From: Methanobacteriaceae archaeon
GTDB taxonomy: Archaea > Methanobacteriota > Methanobacteria > Methanobacteriales > Methanobacteriaceae
Length of the DNA stretch: 64,000 nt
Direction: 5' to 3'
NCBI GenBank assembly: GCA_030016715.1
Contig: JASEJD010000003.1
Span: forward strand, 124,001-188,000
Shown here: piece after piece, positions 39,440 through 48,724 of the stretch
Layout of the letters: every line of letters begins with the position of its first letter
Numbering within the stretch: position 1 is the stretch's first letter
Made by a program: the position numbers and the translations under genes
Notes under the pieces: model-generated
Told to the model about the DNA's origin: nothing
Seen by the model: the letters and a program-made list of their open reading frames with translations, nothing else
The model's database searches: none

Positions 39440-39547
39440 TAGGAAGTCTCCTCACAGAATCATTACTCTTTTTAATACCCTTAACCATGGTTGGAGCAAT
39501 AAATGGGGCAATCTGCGCATCGGGGGATACCTGAAAACCAGGATATA
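39440..39547 (+). pseudogene. broken partial copy of the end of the 38107-38757 gene
   Basis: GGAAGTCTCCTCACAG at 39440 onward repeats 38648 onward to the end of the zinc-ribbon membrane protein, including GGGGGATACCTGAAAACCAG, with substitutions and a short deletion. It looks like the remains of a tandem duplicate of the ribbon gene. Confidence 0.7.
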
Positions 39548-39641
39548 AACACTTTAGAAGTTAAGAGATTATTAGTATGGTAATTTTTCATCTCCAGTTC
39601 AAAAGTTAATTTTATCAATTATTTTAAATAGAAATATTATC

Positions 39642-40283
39642 ATGGATCCCATTAAAAGATTAGAAAGAGGATTTATAATTGATGATTTTACCATTTACTC
39701 CAAAAAATTCAGTAAGGGACGTTTTGTTGAAGAAGTAAATACGGATATCCACATCAAAAAAGGTGAAAATGAAGCCCGAATCCTGAATGCAAAGATATTC
39801 TATGGTAGAAAACCACATTATCTTCCCTGGGTTGAAATTTTCAACATCCAAAATCAATTGGATATAGGGGAAGAAACCATAACATATTTTGATTCAACAT
39901 ACGAAAAACAAATTATAAACCTATTTTCAAAATTCCTCTCTCCAGATGGGAGAATATTCATAGAATACTATGCTGACCCTGAAACCCTTTATGGATTGCA
40001 GTCAGGATTTCCACCAGCAGTAACACGTCTGGGATATATATTATTAGAGAACGATTTCACCTGGTTTAAAGACTGGTATTTCCCGGAAGGATTCATGGAG
40101 GGAGGCCAAAAACTCCAGGGAGAGAAAACCTCACATAAAAAATCCAGAAACCGCCAATTAAAACAAATAAAGGAGGAAATAGAAACATTCCTCCAGAAAA
40201 CTGATCTATCCAGTAAGAATAACTATCTAGAAAATGCAGCAGATAGGGCCTATAAATTTTCATCAATCAAACCAGATCAGTAA
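39642..40283 (+). CDS. DUF1122-like protein
   Basis: 213 residues, soluble. The middle part LSPDGRIFIEYYADPETLYGL and PPAVTRLGYILLENDFTWFKDWYFPEGFMEGGQKLQGEK matches what I recall of DUF1122, a family of archaea and thermophilic bacteria with unknown function. The Lys-rich C-terminus is variable. It is a single gene. Confidence 0.6.
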   Translation: MDPIKRLERGFIIDDFTIYSKKFSKGRFVEEVNTDIHIKKGENEARILNAKIFYGRKPHYLPWVEIFNIQNQLDIGEETITYFDSTYEKQIINLFSKFLSPDGRIFIEYYADPETLYGLQSGFPPAVTRLGYILLENDFTWFKDWYFPEGFMEGGQKLQGEKTSHKKSRNRQLKQIKEEIETFLQKTDLSSKNNYLENAADRAYKFSSIKPDQ

Positions 40284-40449
40284 ACGGGAAAGATTTAACA
40301 TAAACTGAGACGGTAACTAAAGAATTTAGAGATTAGTCGTTAAATCAGAAGAATTAAAAAATAAAAATAAAAAAAAATATGTGAAGGAATTTTAGCAATT
40401 TTTACTCTCTGTTTGTATTTTTTTAGATAATGAAACCATAGTATTCATT

Positions 40450-40734
40450 GAATCCAAGTGTTTAAATCCCCATGATGTGACGTTACCAGTCCATTCCACA
40501 TATTTAAATCCATACTTTATTCTTCATGCCGCCGTATAAACAATGATAAAATCACTAATAAAGAATATCAAAGATAATCCCATAAATGCCTGATTCATTG
40601 CCTTGGCTATGGTATTGTTAACTATTTCGGCTGCAAGTATCTGTATAACCCGTTAAAAACCTTCATCAGAGCTGAAACGCTTGATGTGCCAATAATAACT
40701 CCTATGGTATATGGCTGCTTGTTAGAGGCAGTAA
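40450..40734 (-). pseudogene. relic of a membrane protein gene
   Basis: On the minus strand two frames give QPYTIGVIIGTSSVSALMKVFNG and then EIVNNTIAKAMNQAF followed by GLSLIFFISDFIIVYTAA and a stop. They look like two pieces of one hydrophobic protein broken by a frameshift. The family is not recognised. Confidence 0.4.
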
Positions 40735-41511
40735 TTATTTGATTCTTTTCCCGATATAAAACACATACCCATAATATGCTTTGTATTTGTAAAATAACTC
40801 TGCCTCATATCGTTGATAGGCTATAAATTCTTCTGCGGATTTATTGCCATTATATTTTTCCAGTAAAGATTCTTGCATTTGGGGATGCTGAACTTCATAA
40901 TAATCTGTCCAACAAGCTTCGGGGACAACAAAAGTAGCAATGGGAAGATAACCTGCTTTTTGCATTTGATCAACCTTGTTGGATATGGTGTCTATTTCGG
41001 GATAGGCTTCTTGCCAAAAATCCTGAATTTCAGTTGGTCTCTCTTCTGTAAACCAGGTATTTTCTGTAACTGCGATATATCCTCCTGTTTTAAGAAATTT
41101 TCGCCACTCGCTTAATCCACGTTCAAATCCAATGTTATAAATCGCACCTTCCGACCAAATCAAGTCCAATTCTTCTTCTTGAAACGGAAGATTTTTCATA
41201 TCGCCGATGACACCTTTCACTCTATCTTGAAGATTTTGGTTTTGGGCGTGTTGGTTAAATTGTCGGATGAAAACAGAACACAAATCAACACCGGTAATTT
41301 CGCATTCTGTGTTTTGCGCCAACACTATTGTTTGACCGCCTGTTCCGCAACCAATATCGGCAATTTTGGATTTTGCGGTAAGACCACCTATAAAACTCAA
41401 CGCTTTAAGCGTTATTTCCGGACTTCCAGGTCCTTGCCGTTCTGTGTTTCGAAAATAATCATGAATAATATTCAAGTCAAATTCGTGAATCGTTTGTTTT
41501 TCGTTACTCAT
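40735..41511 (-). CDS. class I SAM-dependent methyltransferase
   Basis: 258 residues. Motif I is [11 protein letters not shown] at about residue 55, motif II IDL-type GVDLCSVF, then GDMKNLPF and [15 protein letters not shown]. The wording ([18 protein letters not shown] before motif I) is that of a methyltransferase family common in Bacteroidetes and Firmicutes, and the DNA is less AT-rich than its neighbours, so lateral acquisition is likely. The substrate is unknown. It stands between a broken membrane-protein gene and a broken acetyltransferase. Confidence 0.8.
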   Translation of the reverse strand: MSNEKQTIHEFDLNIIHDYFRNTERQGPGSPEITLKALSFIGGLTAKSKIADIGCGTGGQTIVLAQNTECEITGVDLCSVFIRQFNQHAQNQNLQDRVKGVIGDMKNLPFQEEELDLIWSEGAIYNIGFERGLSEWRKFLKTGGYIAVTENTWFTEERPTEIQDFWQEAYPEIDTISNKVDQMQKAGYLPIATFVVPEACWTDYYEVQHPQMQESLLEKYNGNKSAEEFIAYQRYEAELFYKYKAYYGYVFYIGKRIK

Positions 41512-41703
41512 AAACTAATCACCTTCAATTTATTATTTGTCAATTTTCAGTGCTCATCACCATGCTTGCCTCTAACCTTCACCGGTATGGTATCCTCCGG
41601 GATTACGAGGCGATTTCCTTCCAAGTTACACAATAGTTGAGCGGGCAACGAACCTGGAATAGCCTACTGTCCCGTCAATTTTTTATACCATTGTTATGGC
41701 AAA

Positions 41704-42056
41704 TTATTTATTAAATTTTATTATTTTAAGTGTCACATTTTCAATATAATTCTTGCCGGTCAAATTGATAGAATCCTTTGTTTTTATCTCTTTAACTTCA
41801 TTAATTCTAATATATATACCAGCTTCCCTATCCTGGGCCATGATCAGGCCCACCCCTAAATTCTTTAAGTAGTAACCCAGTATTTTACCTTTATAATGAT
41901 AAACATATGAATCTTTCATCTTACTTTTAAGGAGGGTGCTTCGATCTTCACCTGAAAATTTTCTATCAAGAGATAGTACCTCATTATAGTTATCCAGTTT
42001 CTGGATATTACTTGAAACAATAAATTCATTTTCCTGATCTTTAGAGAGGAACAGGA
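41704..42056 (-). pseudogene. 5'-truncated GNAT-family acetyltransferase
   Basis: The minus-strand frame is open from about 42056 to 41704 but starts without an initiator: LDRKFSGEDRSTLLKSKM, KILGYYLKNLGVGLI, AQDREAGIY. This matches the C-terminal part of GNAT proteins with the Acetyltransf_18 domain. The N-terminal acetyl-CoA-binding half is missing, so it is a fragment; ATG 41919 gives only 71 residues. Confidence 0.6.
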
Positions 42057-42098
42057 TTCAGTTTCCTTATAAAATCAGGCTATTTTTAAATAATTTTT

Positions 42099-43559
42099 TT
42101 AGATTAATGAGAATAATTTTATAGGTAGGAATATTACATCATCCTCCCGGCTGACCTTTTCATGGTCATTTGATATTACAATACCATAATCTGATTGATA
42201 CTTATTGATGGCCTTTTTGATCTGGCTTTTCCCCTTTTTACCTATACCCACCTCTAAGGGTATGATTCCTCCAAGTAGATCTTTTAATAGGAAATCCACT
42301 CCACCTTTTTGGGGGGAGTAGAATATACCTTCTGGCCTTTTTAGGGTTTCTTTTAGTTTAAATAGATATGATGCCACCAGGTTCTCTGATAATTCACCTA
42401 GTAATTCCCGGTTATGATGAAGGTTTCTGCCGAGTTTGGCGTTGATACTGGCTTTAATGGAGGGGCTTAAAAAGTAGTACTTCCAAGTTTTTCTTATGAT
42501 CTTACCGGCACCAGCATAGGGTGCCACGTGAAATATTAGATGGGTTTTCTCCAGGATGTGTAATATGTCTTTGATTAGGGAGGAAGAAACGTCCAGGTAG
42601 TCTGCTAATTTGTTTTCTGATATCTGCCCTGGTTTTTGCAGGGCTAAAAACATTAACATCCGAAATATAACATTACGGGTTTGGATCCTAAAAGAGCGGA
42701 TAGATGACAAATCTTTTTCCACCACCCTTTCCACCATATTAAATGTCCGCTCCCGGATATCAAAATCATTAAGATGTAAACTAAATGGAAATCCACCATA
42801 ACATAGATATCTCTCCCATTCCTTATCCAAGGGGTTTGATAAAGCCAGTAATTCTTTATGGATTTTAATTTCCACAGCTTCCAATTCTGTTGTTCTGCCT
42901 GTAAATATGAGATTTTCAAGGGCTGGACTGGTGTTTCTGGGTATTTTTATCCCATATTTTAGATGCAGATACTCTGAAAAGTTCATGGGAAATACTGATT
43001 CTTTCCGGGTTCTTCGAACAGCATCTACACTCATATCCAGGTTTATTGATGATGAACCAGTAAAAATCATGAAAATCTTTTTACTCTGGTCATAAATAAT
43101 TTTACCTGTCTCGGACCATTTATTATCGTGCTGAGCTTCATCAATTAGAATGAACAGTTTTTTATCCAGAGTTACTGGTGTTTTTTCATGGATCTCCTTA
43201 ATATAGATATTTATGGCTTCCATTAGATTTGAACCTAGAAAATCTGTCAGATAGTCAGTGGGCATATATAAAATTCTATCCTTTTCTATTCCTTCCTCCA
43301 TCAGGTAATCATATAAATGGAATAGTAGTGTGGTTTTGCCCAGTCCCCTGAGTCCGGGCATTACTATAAATCGGTTTTCTACTTTTCCATTTATAAAGTT
43401 GTCTGACAATTTTTTAAGATTTTTAAATCCTTCTCTGGGATGGAGTTTTACATTATCTTGGTAGATATATTCCTGGGCCAGGATTGGATCTTCCTTTAGT
43501 CTGGTAAAAATATATTTAGATAATAACTCCTCTGAGGGGTTCATGAAAATTTTCTCCAT
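42099..43559 (-). CDS. AAA_14/DUF4143 ATPase
   Basis: 486 residues. Walker A GLRGLGKTTLLFHLYDY near residue 70, Walker B KLFILIDEAQHDNKW near 150, sensor IFTGSSSINL near 170. The C-terminal half (from about 290) has the winged-helix and DUF4143 nuclease-like region: SSLIKDILHILEKTHLI and GGVDFLLKDLLGGIIPLEVGIGKKGKSQ, where D, E and K resemble a PD-(D/E)XK site. Such proteins are widespread in archaea and thought to act in mobile-element or defence biology; the exact role is unknown. A palindromic TACTCTATTTATAGAGTA-type repeat lies upstream (43571-43620). Confidence 0.8.
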   Translation of the reverse strand: MEKIFMNPSEELLSKYIFTRLKEDPILAQEYIYQDNVKLHPREGFKNLKKLSDNFINGKVENRFIVMPGLRGLGKTTLLFHLYDYLMEEGIEKDRILYMPTDYLTDFLGSNLMEAINIYIKEIHEKTPVTLDKKLFILIDEAQHDNKWSETGKIIYDQSKKIFMIFTGSSSINLDMSVDAVRRTRKESVFPMNFSEYLHLKYGIKIPRNTSPALENLIFTGRTTELEAVEIKIHKELLALSNPLDKEWERYLCYGGFPFSLHLNDFDIRERTFNMVERVVEKDLSSIRSFRIQTRNVIFRMLMFLALQKPGQISENKLADYLDVSSSLIKDILHILEKTHLIFHVAPYAGAGKIIRKTWKYYFLSPSIKASINAKLGRNLHHNRELLGELSENLVASYLFKLKETLKRPEGIFYSPQKGGVDFLLKDLLGGIIPLEVGIGKKGKSQIKKAINKYQSDYGIVISNDHEKVSREDDVIFLPIKLFSLI

Positions 43560-43570
43560 AACATTTCTTA

Positions 43571-43621
43571 CTCTATTTATAGAGTAAACATTTTTAAAAA
43601 GTTACTCTATTTTTAGAGTAA
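43571..43621. promoter_or_regulatory. repeated ACTCTATTT(T)AGAGTA boxes before the ATPase gene
   Basis: ACTCTATTTATAGAGTA (about 43571-43587) and ACTCTATTTTTAGAGTA (about 43604-43620) are two copies of the same inverted repeat, 33 bases apart, just upstream of the ATPase start. They probably form operator sites for a dimeric repressor. Confidence 0.55.
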
Positions 43622-43788
43622 AACTTAAAAATTAGGTTTTCAACATGAAAAATATAGGGGGATAAAAGTAATATTTATATTATAATTAGTATGAATATTA
43701 TATTTACTGGTGCTGATAGGATACCCAAAAACTTATTATGGTAACGTTACTATAATAATATAGTAATATTACTATAATGGGGATGTAG

Positions 43789-44349
43789 ATGAAAAACAAC
43801 AAACTGGAAATAATAATTCAATTAATTGAAACTGATAAAAAATTAACCATCCACAAATTATCACAAGAAACCGGAATAAGCTACAAAAATGTTTACGACT
43901 TAGTGAAAAACTTTGAAAAAGAGAATATAATAAACCTGGAAAAACTTGGAAATGCTTACCATATCACCATCAACAAAAAACCCACCCCCATAATATACCA
44001 GGCAGAATATCAGCGTAGAAAAGAGCTTCTGGAAAAAGGTGACTTCCAAATACTTTACCAAAAATTAGAATCCCTAAAATTTCCATTCATAACCTTTTTA
44101 TTTGGTTCACAAGCCCAGAAAACCGCCAATAAAAAATCAGATATAGACTTAATGATAATAGCTGAAGAAAATAGGCATAAAGAAATAGATAGAGTTCTAT
44201 CAATTCTTCCACTAAACATCCACCCCATATTCCTAACCACTGAAGAGTTTATAAATATGCTAAGAAGCACAGAGTTTTCAGTTGTCCAGGAAGCAGTTAA
44301 GTCAAACATAATCTTGATTGGAATTGAAGACTATTACAGAGTGCAATGA
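43789..44349 (+). CDS. HTH plus minimal nucleotidyltransferase (MntA-like antitoxin)
   Basis: 186 residues. Residues 1-65 are a winged-helix domain (LSQETGISYKNVYDLVKNFEKENII). Residues 100-180 contain FLFGSQAQKTANKKSDIDLMII, the GSxA...SDIDL catalytic motif. MNT proteins of this kind AMPylate or otherwise inactivate a HEPN toxin encoded next to them; the HTH would let it autoregulate. Upstream, GTAACGTTAC at 43740-43749 and TAGTAATATTACTA at 43758-43771 are palindromes suited to such control. The following partner gene is broken. Confidence 0.75.
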   Translation: MKNNKLEIIIQLIETDKKLTIHKLSQETGISYKNVYDLVKNFEKENIINLEKLGNAYHITINKKPTPIIYQAEYQRRKELLEKGDFQILYQKLESLKFPFITFLFGSQAQKTANKKSDIDLMIIAEENRHKEIDRVLSILPLNIHPIFLTTEEFINMLRSTEFSVVQEAVKSNIILIGIEDYYRVQ

Positions 44350-44462
44350 ATATTGATTGGAATAGAATATATTACCAGATGAAATAAATTTTAGACAAAG
44401 ATCGAATAAAGGAAGCAGAATCCAATGTTAGAATTTATTTAAATTCTGAAAGAATACTATGA
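44346..44462 (+). pseudogene. broken partner gene of the nucleotidyltransferase
   Basis: It starts with ATGA overlapping the stop of the preceding gene. It reads MNIDWNRIYYQMK, then TAA, and continues in the same frame as ILDKDRIKEAESNVRIYLNSERIL until TGA 44460-44462. The helical sequence and its position fit the HEPN-type partner of MNT proteins, but the family is inferred from context. The TnpB element begins just downstream, so the rest of the gene may have been lost when it arrived. Confidence 0.5.
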
Positions 44463-44560
44463 CTTCTATAAATCATGGATGAATTATAACCAATAATCAT
44501 ACTAAAAGTTTAAATTGTATTAATACCCATATAATAAAAAAAAGAACTATAGCAGATAAA

Positions 44561-45697
44561 ATGAAAACTGTAAACAAATCATATAAATACAGGATATATC
44601 CTAATAAAGAACAAGAAGATATATTACTGTTTAATATGGGTTGTGCACGTTTCGTTTTCAATCATGTCAAAGCAATGTATGAAATATACATAAAACAAGC
44701 AGCAAATTATGGGTTTAAACCATTATATGCTAATAGAAAATTATTCAATAATATATTAAAAGATTTAAAAAAATACTATCCTTTTTTGAAAAAGGCTAAC
44801 AGCACAGTTCTTCAAAAATCATATGATAACTTGATATTTGCCTATAGAATGGTGGGTAAGGCTGGTCATGGGTGGGTGAAATTTAAATCCAGGAAAAATC
44901 CGTTGCAATCATTTCGTACGTTAAATATTAAAATTATTGATGGTAAACTGAAATTACCAAAAATCAAGACTTTAATGCCGATGAGATACAGTAGAAAAGT
45001 CCTTGGAGACATATTAACTGCAACCATTACCAGAAATAATAGTAACCAATATTTTGTGAGTATTAATGTTAAAAACAGTCCGGTTAAAGGTTTAAAAAAG
45101 ACCGGTCAAAAAATAGGTATTGATCTGGGATTGAAGGATTTAGCAACGTTCAGTAATGGTTTTAAAACAGGTAAAATACATTTAAAAGAGGTTGACCAGA
45201 AAATAAGAAGACAACAGCAAATATTGAGTAAAAAAGTAGAAAATGGATGTAATTATGTTAAAGCGAAAACCAAGCTTAACCGATTATATCAGAAGAAAAA
45301 AAATATAATAAATGATTTTTTGCATAAAAAAACAACTCAGATAGTACAAGGATATGATGAGATCTATGTGGGAAATGTGAATAACCAGCTAGGATTAAAA
45401 AATAAGTATTTAGCTAAGACAACAGTGGATCAGCATTGGTTTGAATTCAAAAGACAATTAAAGTATAAATCAGAGTGGTACCGGAAATATTTTGGGGTTG
45501 TGGATGAAAAATACACAAGTAAAACTTGCAGTAACTGTGGATATGTTACCACTAGTTTAGATTTGAATATTAGGCAGTGGAATTGTCCTTCATGTAATAC
45601 TTTACATGACCGGGATGTGAATGCTGCTTGTAATATTCTAACCGTAGGAACTACGGGGCTTGCCTTTAGTAAAACTAACAAAAAGTTAGTGGATTAG
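44561..45697 (+). CDS. tnpB: TnpB/IS605 OrfB-type RNA-guided nuclease, RuvC Glu altered
   Basis: 378 residues, usual TnpB length. The N-terminal helix-turn-helix region is YKYRIYPNKEQE and CARFVFNHV. RuvC-I is GIDLGLKDLATF with D188. The usual second catalytic Glu (VEDLNV) is replaced by VGNVN with Gly at 271. A zinc finger uses C323, C326, C342 and C345, and RuvC-III is DRDVNAA with D352. E316 in VDEKYTS is a candidate for a moved Glu, as reported for some TnpB clades. No TnpA gene is seen, so it is an IS1341-type element. TnpB cuts DNA under guidance of RNA from the element's right end. Confidence 0.85.
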   Translation: MKTVNKSYKYRIYPNKEQEDILLFNMGCARFVFNHVKAMYEIYIKQAANYGFKPLYANRKLFNNILKDLKKYYPFLKKANSTVLQKSYDNLIFAYRMVGKAGHGWVKFKSRKNPLQSFRTLNIKIIDGKLKLPKIKTLMPMRYSRKVLGDILTATITRNNSNQYFVSINVKNSPVKGLKKTGQKIGIDLGLKDLATFSNGFKTGKIHLKEVDQKIRRQQQILSKKVENGCNYVKAKTKLNRLYQKKKNIINDFLHKKTTQIVQGYDEIYVGNVNNQLGLKNKYLAKTTVDQHWFEFKRQLKYKSEWYRKYFGVVDEKYTSKTCSNCGYVTTSLDLNIRQWNCPSCNTLHDRDVNAACNILTVGTTGLAFSKTNKKLVD

Positions 45698-45724
45698 GAA
45701 TCCATGACCTCTTACAGGTCGTGG
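45674..45724 (+). ncRNA. probable right end and guide RNA scaffold of the TnpB element
   Basis: ACTAAC/GTTAGT with a five-base loop (45674-45690) is followed by CCATGACCT/AGGTCGTGG with a five-base loop (45702-45724). Consecutive hairpins over the end of tnpB are the usual form of the omega-RNA 3' part and the element's right end. The guide would be the flanking sequence after about 45727. Confidence 0.45.
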
Positions 45725-46487
45725 TAGTTCAAAGGCTATCACATAGCCAAAACTAGTCCATCTACCATTATCAACCTTTAAGGTTAAGGGATCCTCATCT
45801 GGATTTGCTATACAGAAGGAGTCATAGCATGCATACTCATGCCACCATAACTGTGCATCAGGGGCATAGTCTGCTTCAATTATCCTAAAACCTGTCTCTT
45901 CCACGGCATTTACTGTTTCCGGTAAACTTTTAAAACAGTCTTTCCAGGGGGTCATCCTTCTGGGATATGTAGGGTATAAGATCCTCTGGCAGATCCACTT
46001 CCAGGTGCATGGGTTCCCCCAATCCCAGAATACCTCCTGGTTTTAAAATTCGGTAAATCTCACTTAATGCAGCTTGATATCCCTTAGCACATTCATGTGA
46101 TCTTATCATCTCCAGTATGGTGGTTGAGTAGACGTAGTCAAATGTGTTAGATGTAAAGAGTGTTTCTGGAACTTTTAATCCTATAGCCAGCAACTGATGG
46201 GAAACATTCCATTTAATGGAATTTTCTCTTATATGTTCAACCACTGGTCTTTTGTCCTGGCGATAATAGGAGGGGTCAATAGCCACCGCAAATAGGTCAT
46301 ATTCTCTGGCTAAAAAACAGGTCTGGTATCCCCGCTTAGCCCCCACATCCAAGAGTAATTTATCACATTCAAGCTGCATCTTTTCTGCCATGAACTCGGC
46401 GAGTTTCAATCCCCCCAGCCCACTGCACTATTGGTAAATCTTATCTAGATCCGTGTATTTAGGAGATTTTTGATATTTGAAAACCAT
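45725..46487 (-). pseudogene. broken SAM-dependent methyltransferase, cut by the TnpB element
   Basis: One methyltransferase can be read in three pieces: MVFKYQKSPKYTDLDKIY from ATG 46487, TNSAVGWGG then KLAEFMAEKM and LLLDVGAKRGYQT (motif I) with RILKPGGILGLGEP (motif III) near 46040, then, after a frame change near 45950, WKDCFKSLPETVNAVEETGFRI to the end. A missing G in the G-run near 46415 and a shift near 45950 are needed, plus one near 46425. The reading frame continues into the TnpB right end and ends PRPVRGHGFLIH, foreign sequence, so the insertion removed the true C-terminus. The substrate is unknown. Confidence 0.75.
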
Positions 46488-46507
46488 ATAAGCACCAGAT
46501 TTAAAAA

Positions 46508-47161
46508 TTAAATCATATTCAATGTCGTCTTAGCTGCTCTCTGCTGGGCTTCCTTCTTACTGCCTGCAGTGCCGGTACCGTAACTTTTACCATTAATAAC
46601 TGTGGTCATGGAGAAAACCTTACTGTGCGGATCGCCCTCCTCAGATACTAATTTATATTTCACATCCAGGCCTTGGGCATCGCACATCTCTTTAAGCTCA
46701 GATTTATAGTCATAGAAGAAGATCTCATTACTCTCAATGTGGGGTATAACTGTTTGATATAAGAAGTCCCTCACCACGGATAATCCCTGGTCCAGGTACA
46801 GTGCCCCGATGAAGGATTCGAACACATCGCTTATAATGGAGTCCATCTCCCTGATAGAAAGATCAACTCCAGCACTGATTTTCAGGTACTGGTCAAATTC
46901 CAGCTCCAATGAATAGGTGTAGAGGGCCTGGCGGCAGACATAATTGGCACGTATACGGGTCATCTCACCCTCAGATATATGTGGATTATTCTGGTACAGA
47001 TATTCAGAGACCACCAGGTCCAGCACAGCATCCCCCAGAAATTCCAGTCGCTGGTAACATTCATCCAGATCCTTTTCATAGGCATATGATTCATGGATAA
47101 AGGCAAGCTCATATATATGTTCATCATTTGGTTGGATGGAGTATTTTTCTAGAATCTTCAT
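46508..47161 (-). CDS. rnc: ribonuclease III
   Basis: 217 residues. The signature [18 protein letters not shown] is at residue 44, and [15 protein letters not shown] near 112 supplies the second acidic pair (D, E) for the metal site. Residues 150-217 are a dsRNA-binding domain ([10 protein letters not shown]... and [20 protein letters not shown]). It cleaves double-stranded RNA. RNase III is uncommon in archaea but known in some methanogens; here it is complete. It sits 20 bases from the end of the broken methyltransferase. Confidence 0.9.
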   Translation of the reverse strand: MKILEKYSIQPNDEHIYELAFIHESYAYEKDLDECYQRLEFLGDAVLDLVVSEYLYQNNPHISEGEMTRIRANYVCRQALYTYSLELEFDQYLKISAGVDLSIREMDSIISDVFESFIGALYLDQGLSVVRDFLYQTVIPHIESNEIFFYDYKSELKEMCDAQGLDVKYKLVSEEGDPHSKVFSMTTVINGKSYGTGTAGSKKEAQQRAAKTTLNMI

Positions 47162-47347
47162 TTTATCATTATTTTAATTATACTAGAATCAGATATCTAT
47201 TTTTCCATATATATTATTAATTAGGGCTTGATCAAGGGGGTTATGATATCTATGTGATCTCCCAACTAGTTCCTATCAGATTCTAAAATAGAAATGTATT
47301 AATTTGTAAAAATATTATAATAAATATAGAAGAAAGAGGTGATTTTT

Positions 47348-47956
47348 TTGCATGTTTTAGCAGTGGTGGGAAGCCCCCGGAAGGGGAAGGCCACGGATAA
47401 ATTGGTGGATAAAGCCATTAGTGGTGTAAAGTTTAAGAATCCAGACTGTGAGGTTCAAAAGATCCACTTGACAGATTATGATATTAATTATTGCCGGAAC
47501 TGTCTAGTATGCCGAGATACTGTTACAGACCAGCCCCAGGCCAGATGCACTATAAGGGATGATATGGATAAAATAAATGATTACATCCTTAAATCAGACG
47601 CCCTGATTATGGGAACACCAGTACACTCCTCATTTGTAACCGCACCCATGGCAACTTTTTTGGAGAGGATAGTCTGGGTTTTTGCCAAACCAGAGGGTAA
47701 AATATTAAATCTGAAAGGACTTCCTAAGCCCAGAACTGATAAGAAGAGGAAACTGGCAATTATCGTGGTCTCGGGTGGTGTGCCTCCCATTTTGCGGAGA
47801 TTCTGTGACAATGCCACCCACCATATCAACGATGTTCTTAATTGTTCACTGAACACTAAAAAAGTGGGGGATATGTATGCCGGGGATGTGGAGAACCGGG
47901 GAGTGGAATTATACATGGAAAAGGCATATAATCTGGGAAAAAAATTGTTATCATAA
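47348..47956 (+). CDS. iron-sulfur flavoprotein-like NAD(P)H-dependent FMN reductase
   Basis: 202 residues from TTG 47348, which has GAGGTGA at 47336-47342 at good spacing; GTG 47339 lies inside that site. HVLAVVGSPRKGKATDKLVD is the flavodoxin-like FMN phosphate loop. CRNCLVCRD at about residue 50 and a further Cys (ARCTIRDDM) form the compact Cys motif of archaeal iron-sulfur flavoproteins (CxxCxxC...C). These reduce oxygen, peroxides or quinones; the substrate here is unknown. FMN binding continues with GTPVHSSFVTAPMATFLER. Confidence 0.85.
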   Translation: MHVLAVVGSPRKGKATDKLVDKAISGVKFKNPDCEVQKIHLTDYDINYCRNCLVCRDTVTDQPQARCTIRDDMDKINDYILKSDALIMGTPVHSSFVTAPMATFLERIVWVFAKPEGKILNLKGLPKPRTDKKRKLAIIVVSGGVPPILRRFCDNATHHINDVLNCSLNTKKVGDMYAGDVENRGVELYMEKAYNLGKKLLS

Positions 47957-48214
47957 GCTATGCAATATTTTACAAAAAGAAATCCGGATATAATCACTCA
48001 AAACATAATAAGTATATCAAAGAAAATCTTTAATCTAAAATAAACTTAGATACTTAGAAATTAGATTTTGCCAATATATTACATCTAAGTCTAATCTCAG
48101 CAAATTAGAACTAAAATAATCCATAAAAGACGGTTAATATAACCTAAAATGAATCAAGCTGTATAAAAATGAAATAAATGTTCTAAATATTAATATCATC
48201 AAGGCCCAGGATCA

Positions 48215-48724
48215 TTATTTAACCCTAATGCTCTCCAGTATTGTACTATAATGGGCCTGGTATTCATCAAATACACTCTTATCTAATAAGGTGGGCTTAT
48301 CAGTTAAAGTATTGCTGCTGCGCAGATTGGATCCATACACAATCACCTGGAAGTGACGGTTGTTTTTAGAGAAGATGTAAATTCGATAGGTGGTGGTGTC
48401 AGTGGTCATCTTACTGGTAACGCTGTCAATAGTTATTGAATCTGTAGCCTCAACTGAACTATTGGGAGCATTAACTTCTTCTATTACCACTGCAGCTTCA
48501 GGTTCGGCGGGATTTTCAATTTTCACCATCCATTTAGTTTGAGGATAATTAGCTAAATCCTTAACAACATAAACATTCCAGTTGGCTGGGTAATTGAATG
48601 AGATATTTTCATTTTCGAAACTGGCCACTTCAAATTTATCATCAAAAAGGTTATAGCCCAGATAAGCAGCAGCACCAATAGCCACAAATACTAGTAGAAT
48701 GAGAATTTCATTTCTATATTTCAT
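48215..48724 (-). CDS. membrane-anchored PsbP-like protein
   Basis: 169 residues. Residues 6-27 are a hydrophobic signal anchor. NISFNYPANWNVY at about 40 and the C-terminal YQAHYSTILESIRVK give the PsbP-like fold often seen in Methanobacteriales. It faces the outside; the function is unknown. It is a single gene. Confidence 0.65.
   Translation of the reverse strand: MKYRNEILILLVFVAIGAAAYLGYNLFDDKFEVASFENENISFNYPANWNVYVVKDLANYPQTKWMVKIENPAEPEAAVVIEEVNAPNSSVEATDSITIDSVTSKMTTDTTTYRIYIFSKNNRHFQVIVYGSNLRSSNTLTDKPTLLDKSVFDEYQAHYSTILESIRVK

Noticed and set aside
41512-41703. Possible recombination site or intron end in the non-AT-rich stretch upstream of the methyltransferase
   Set aside because: The composition differs from its surroundings, but no inverted repeat, core site or homologous copy was found in the window.
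48000-48200. Possible small RNA in AT-rich sequence with TTAGA/TCTAA repeats
   Set aside because: The short repeats are expected in such AT-rich DNA and no stable hairpin plus promoter could be made out.
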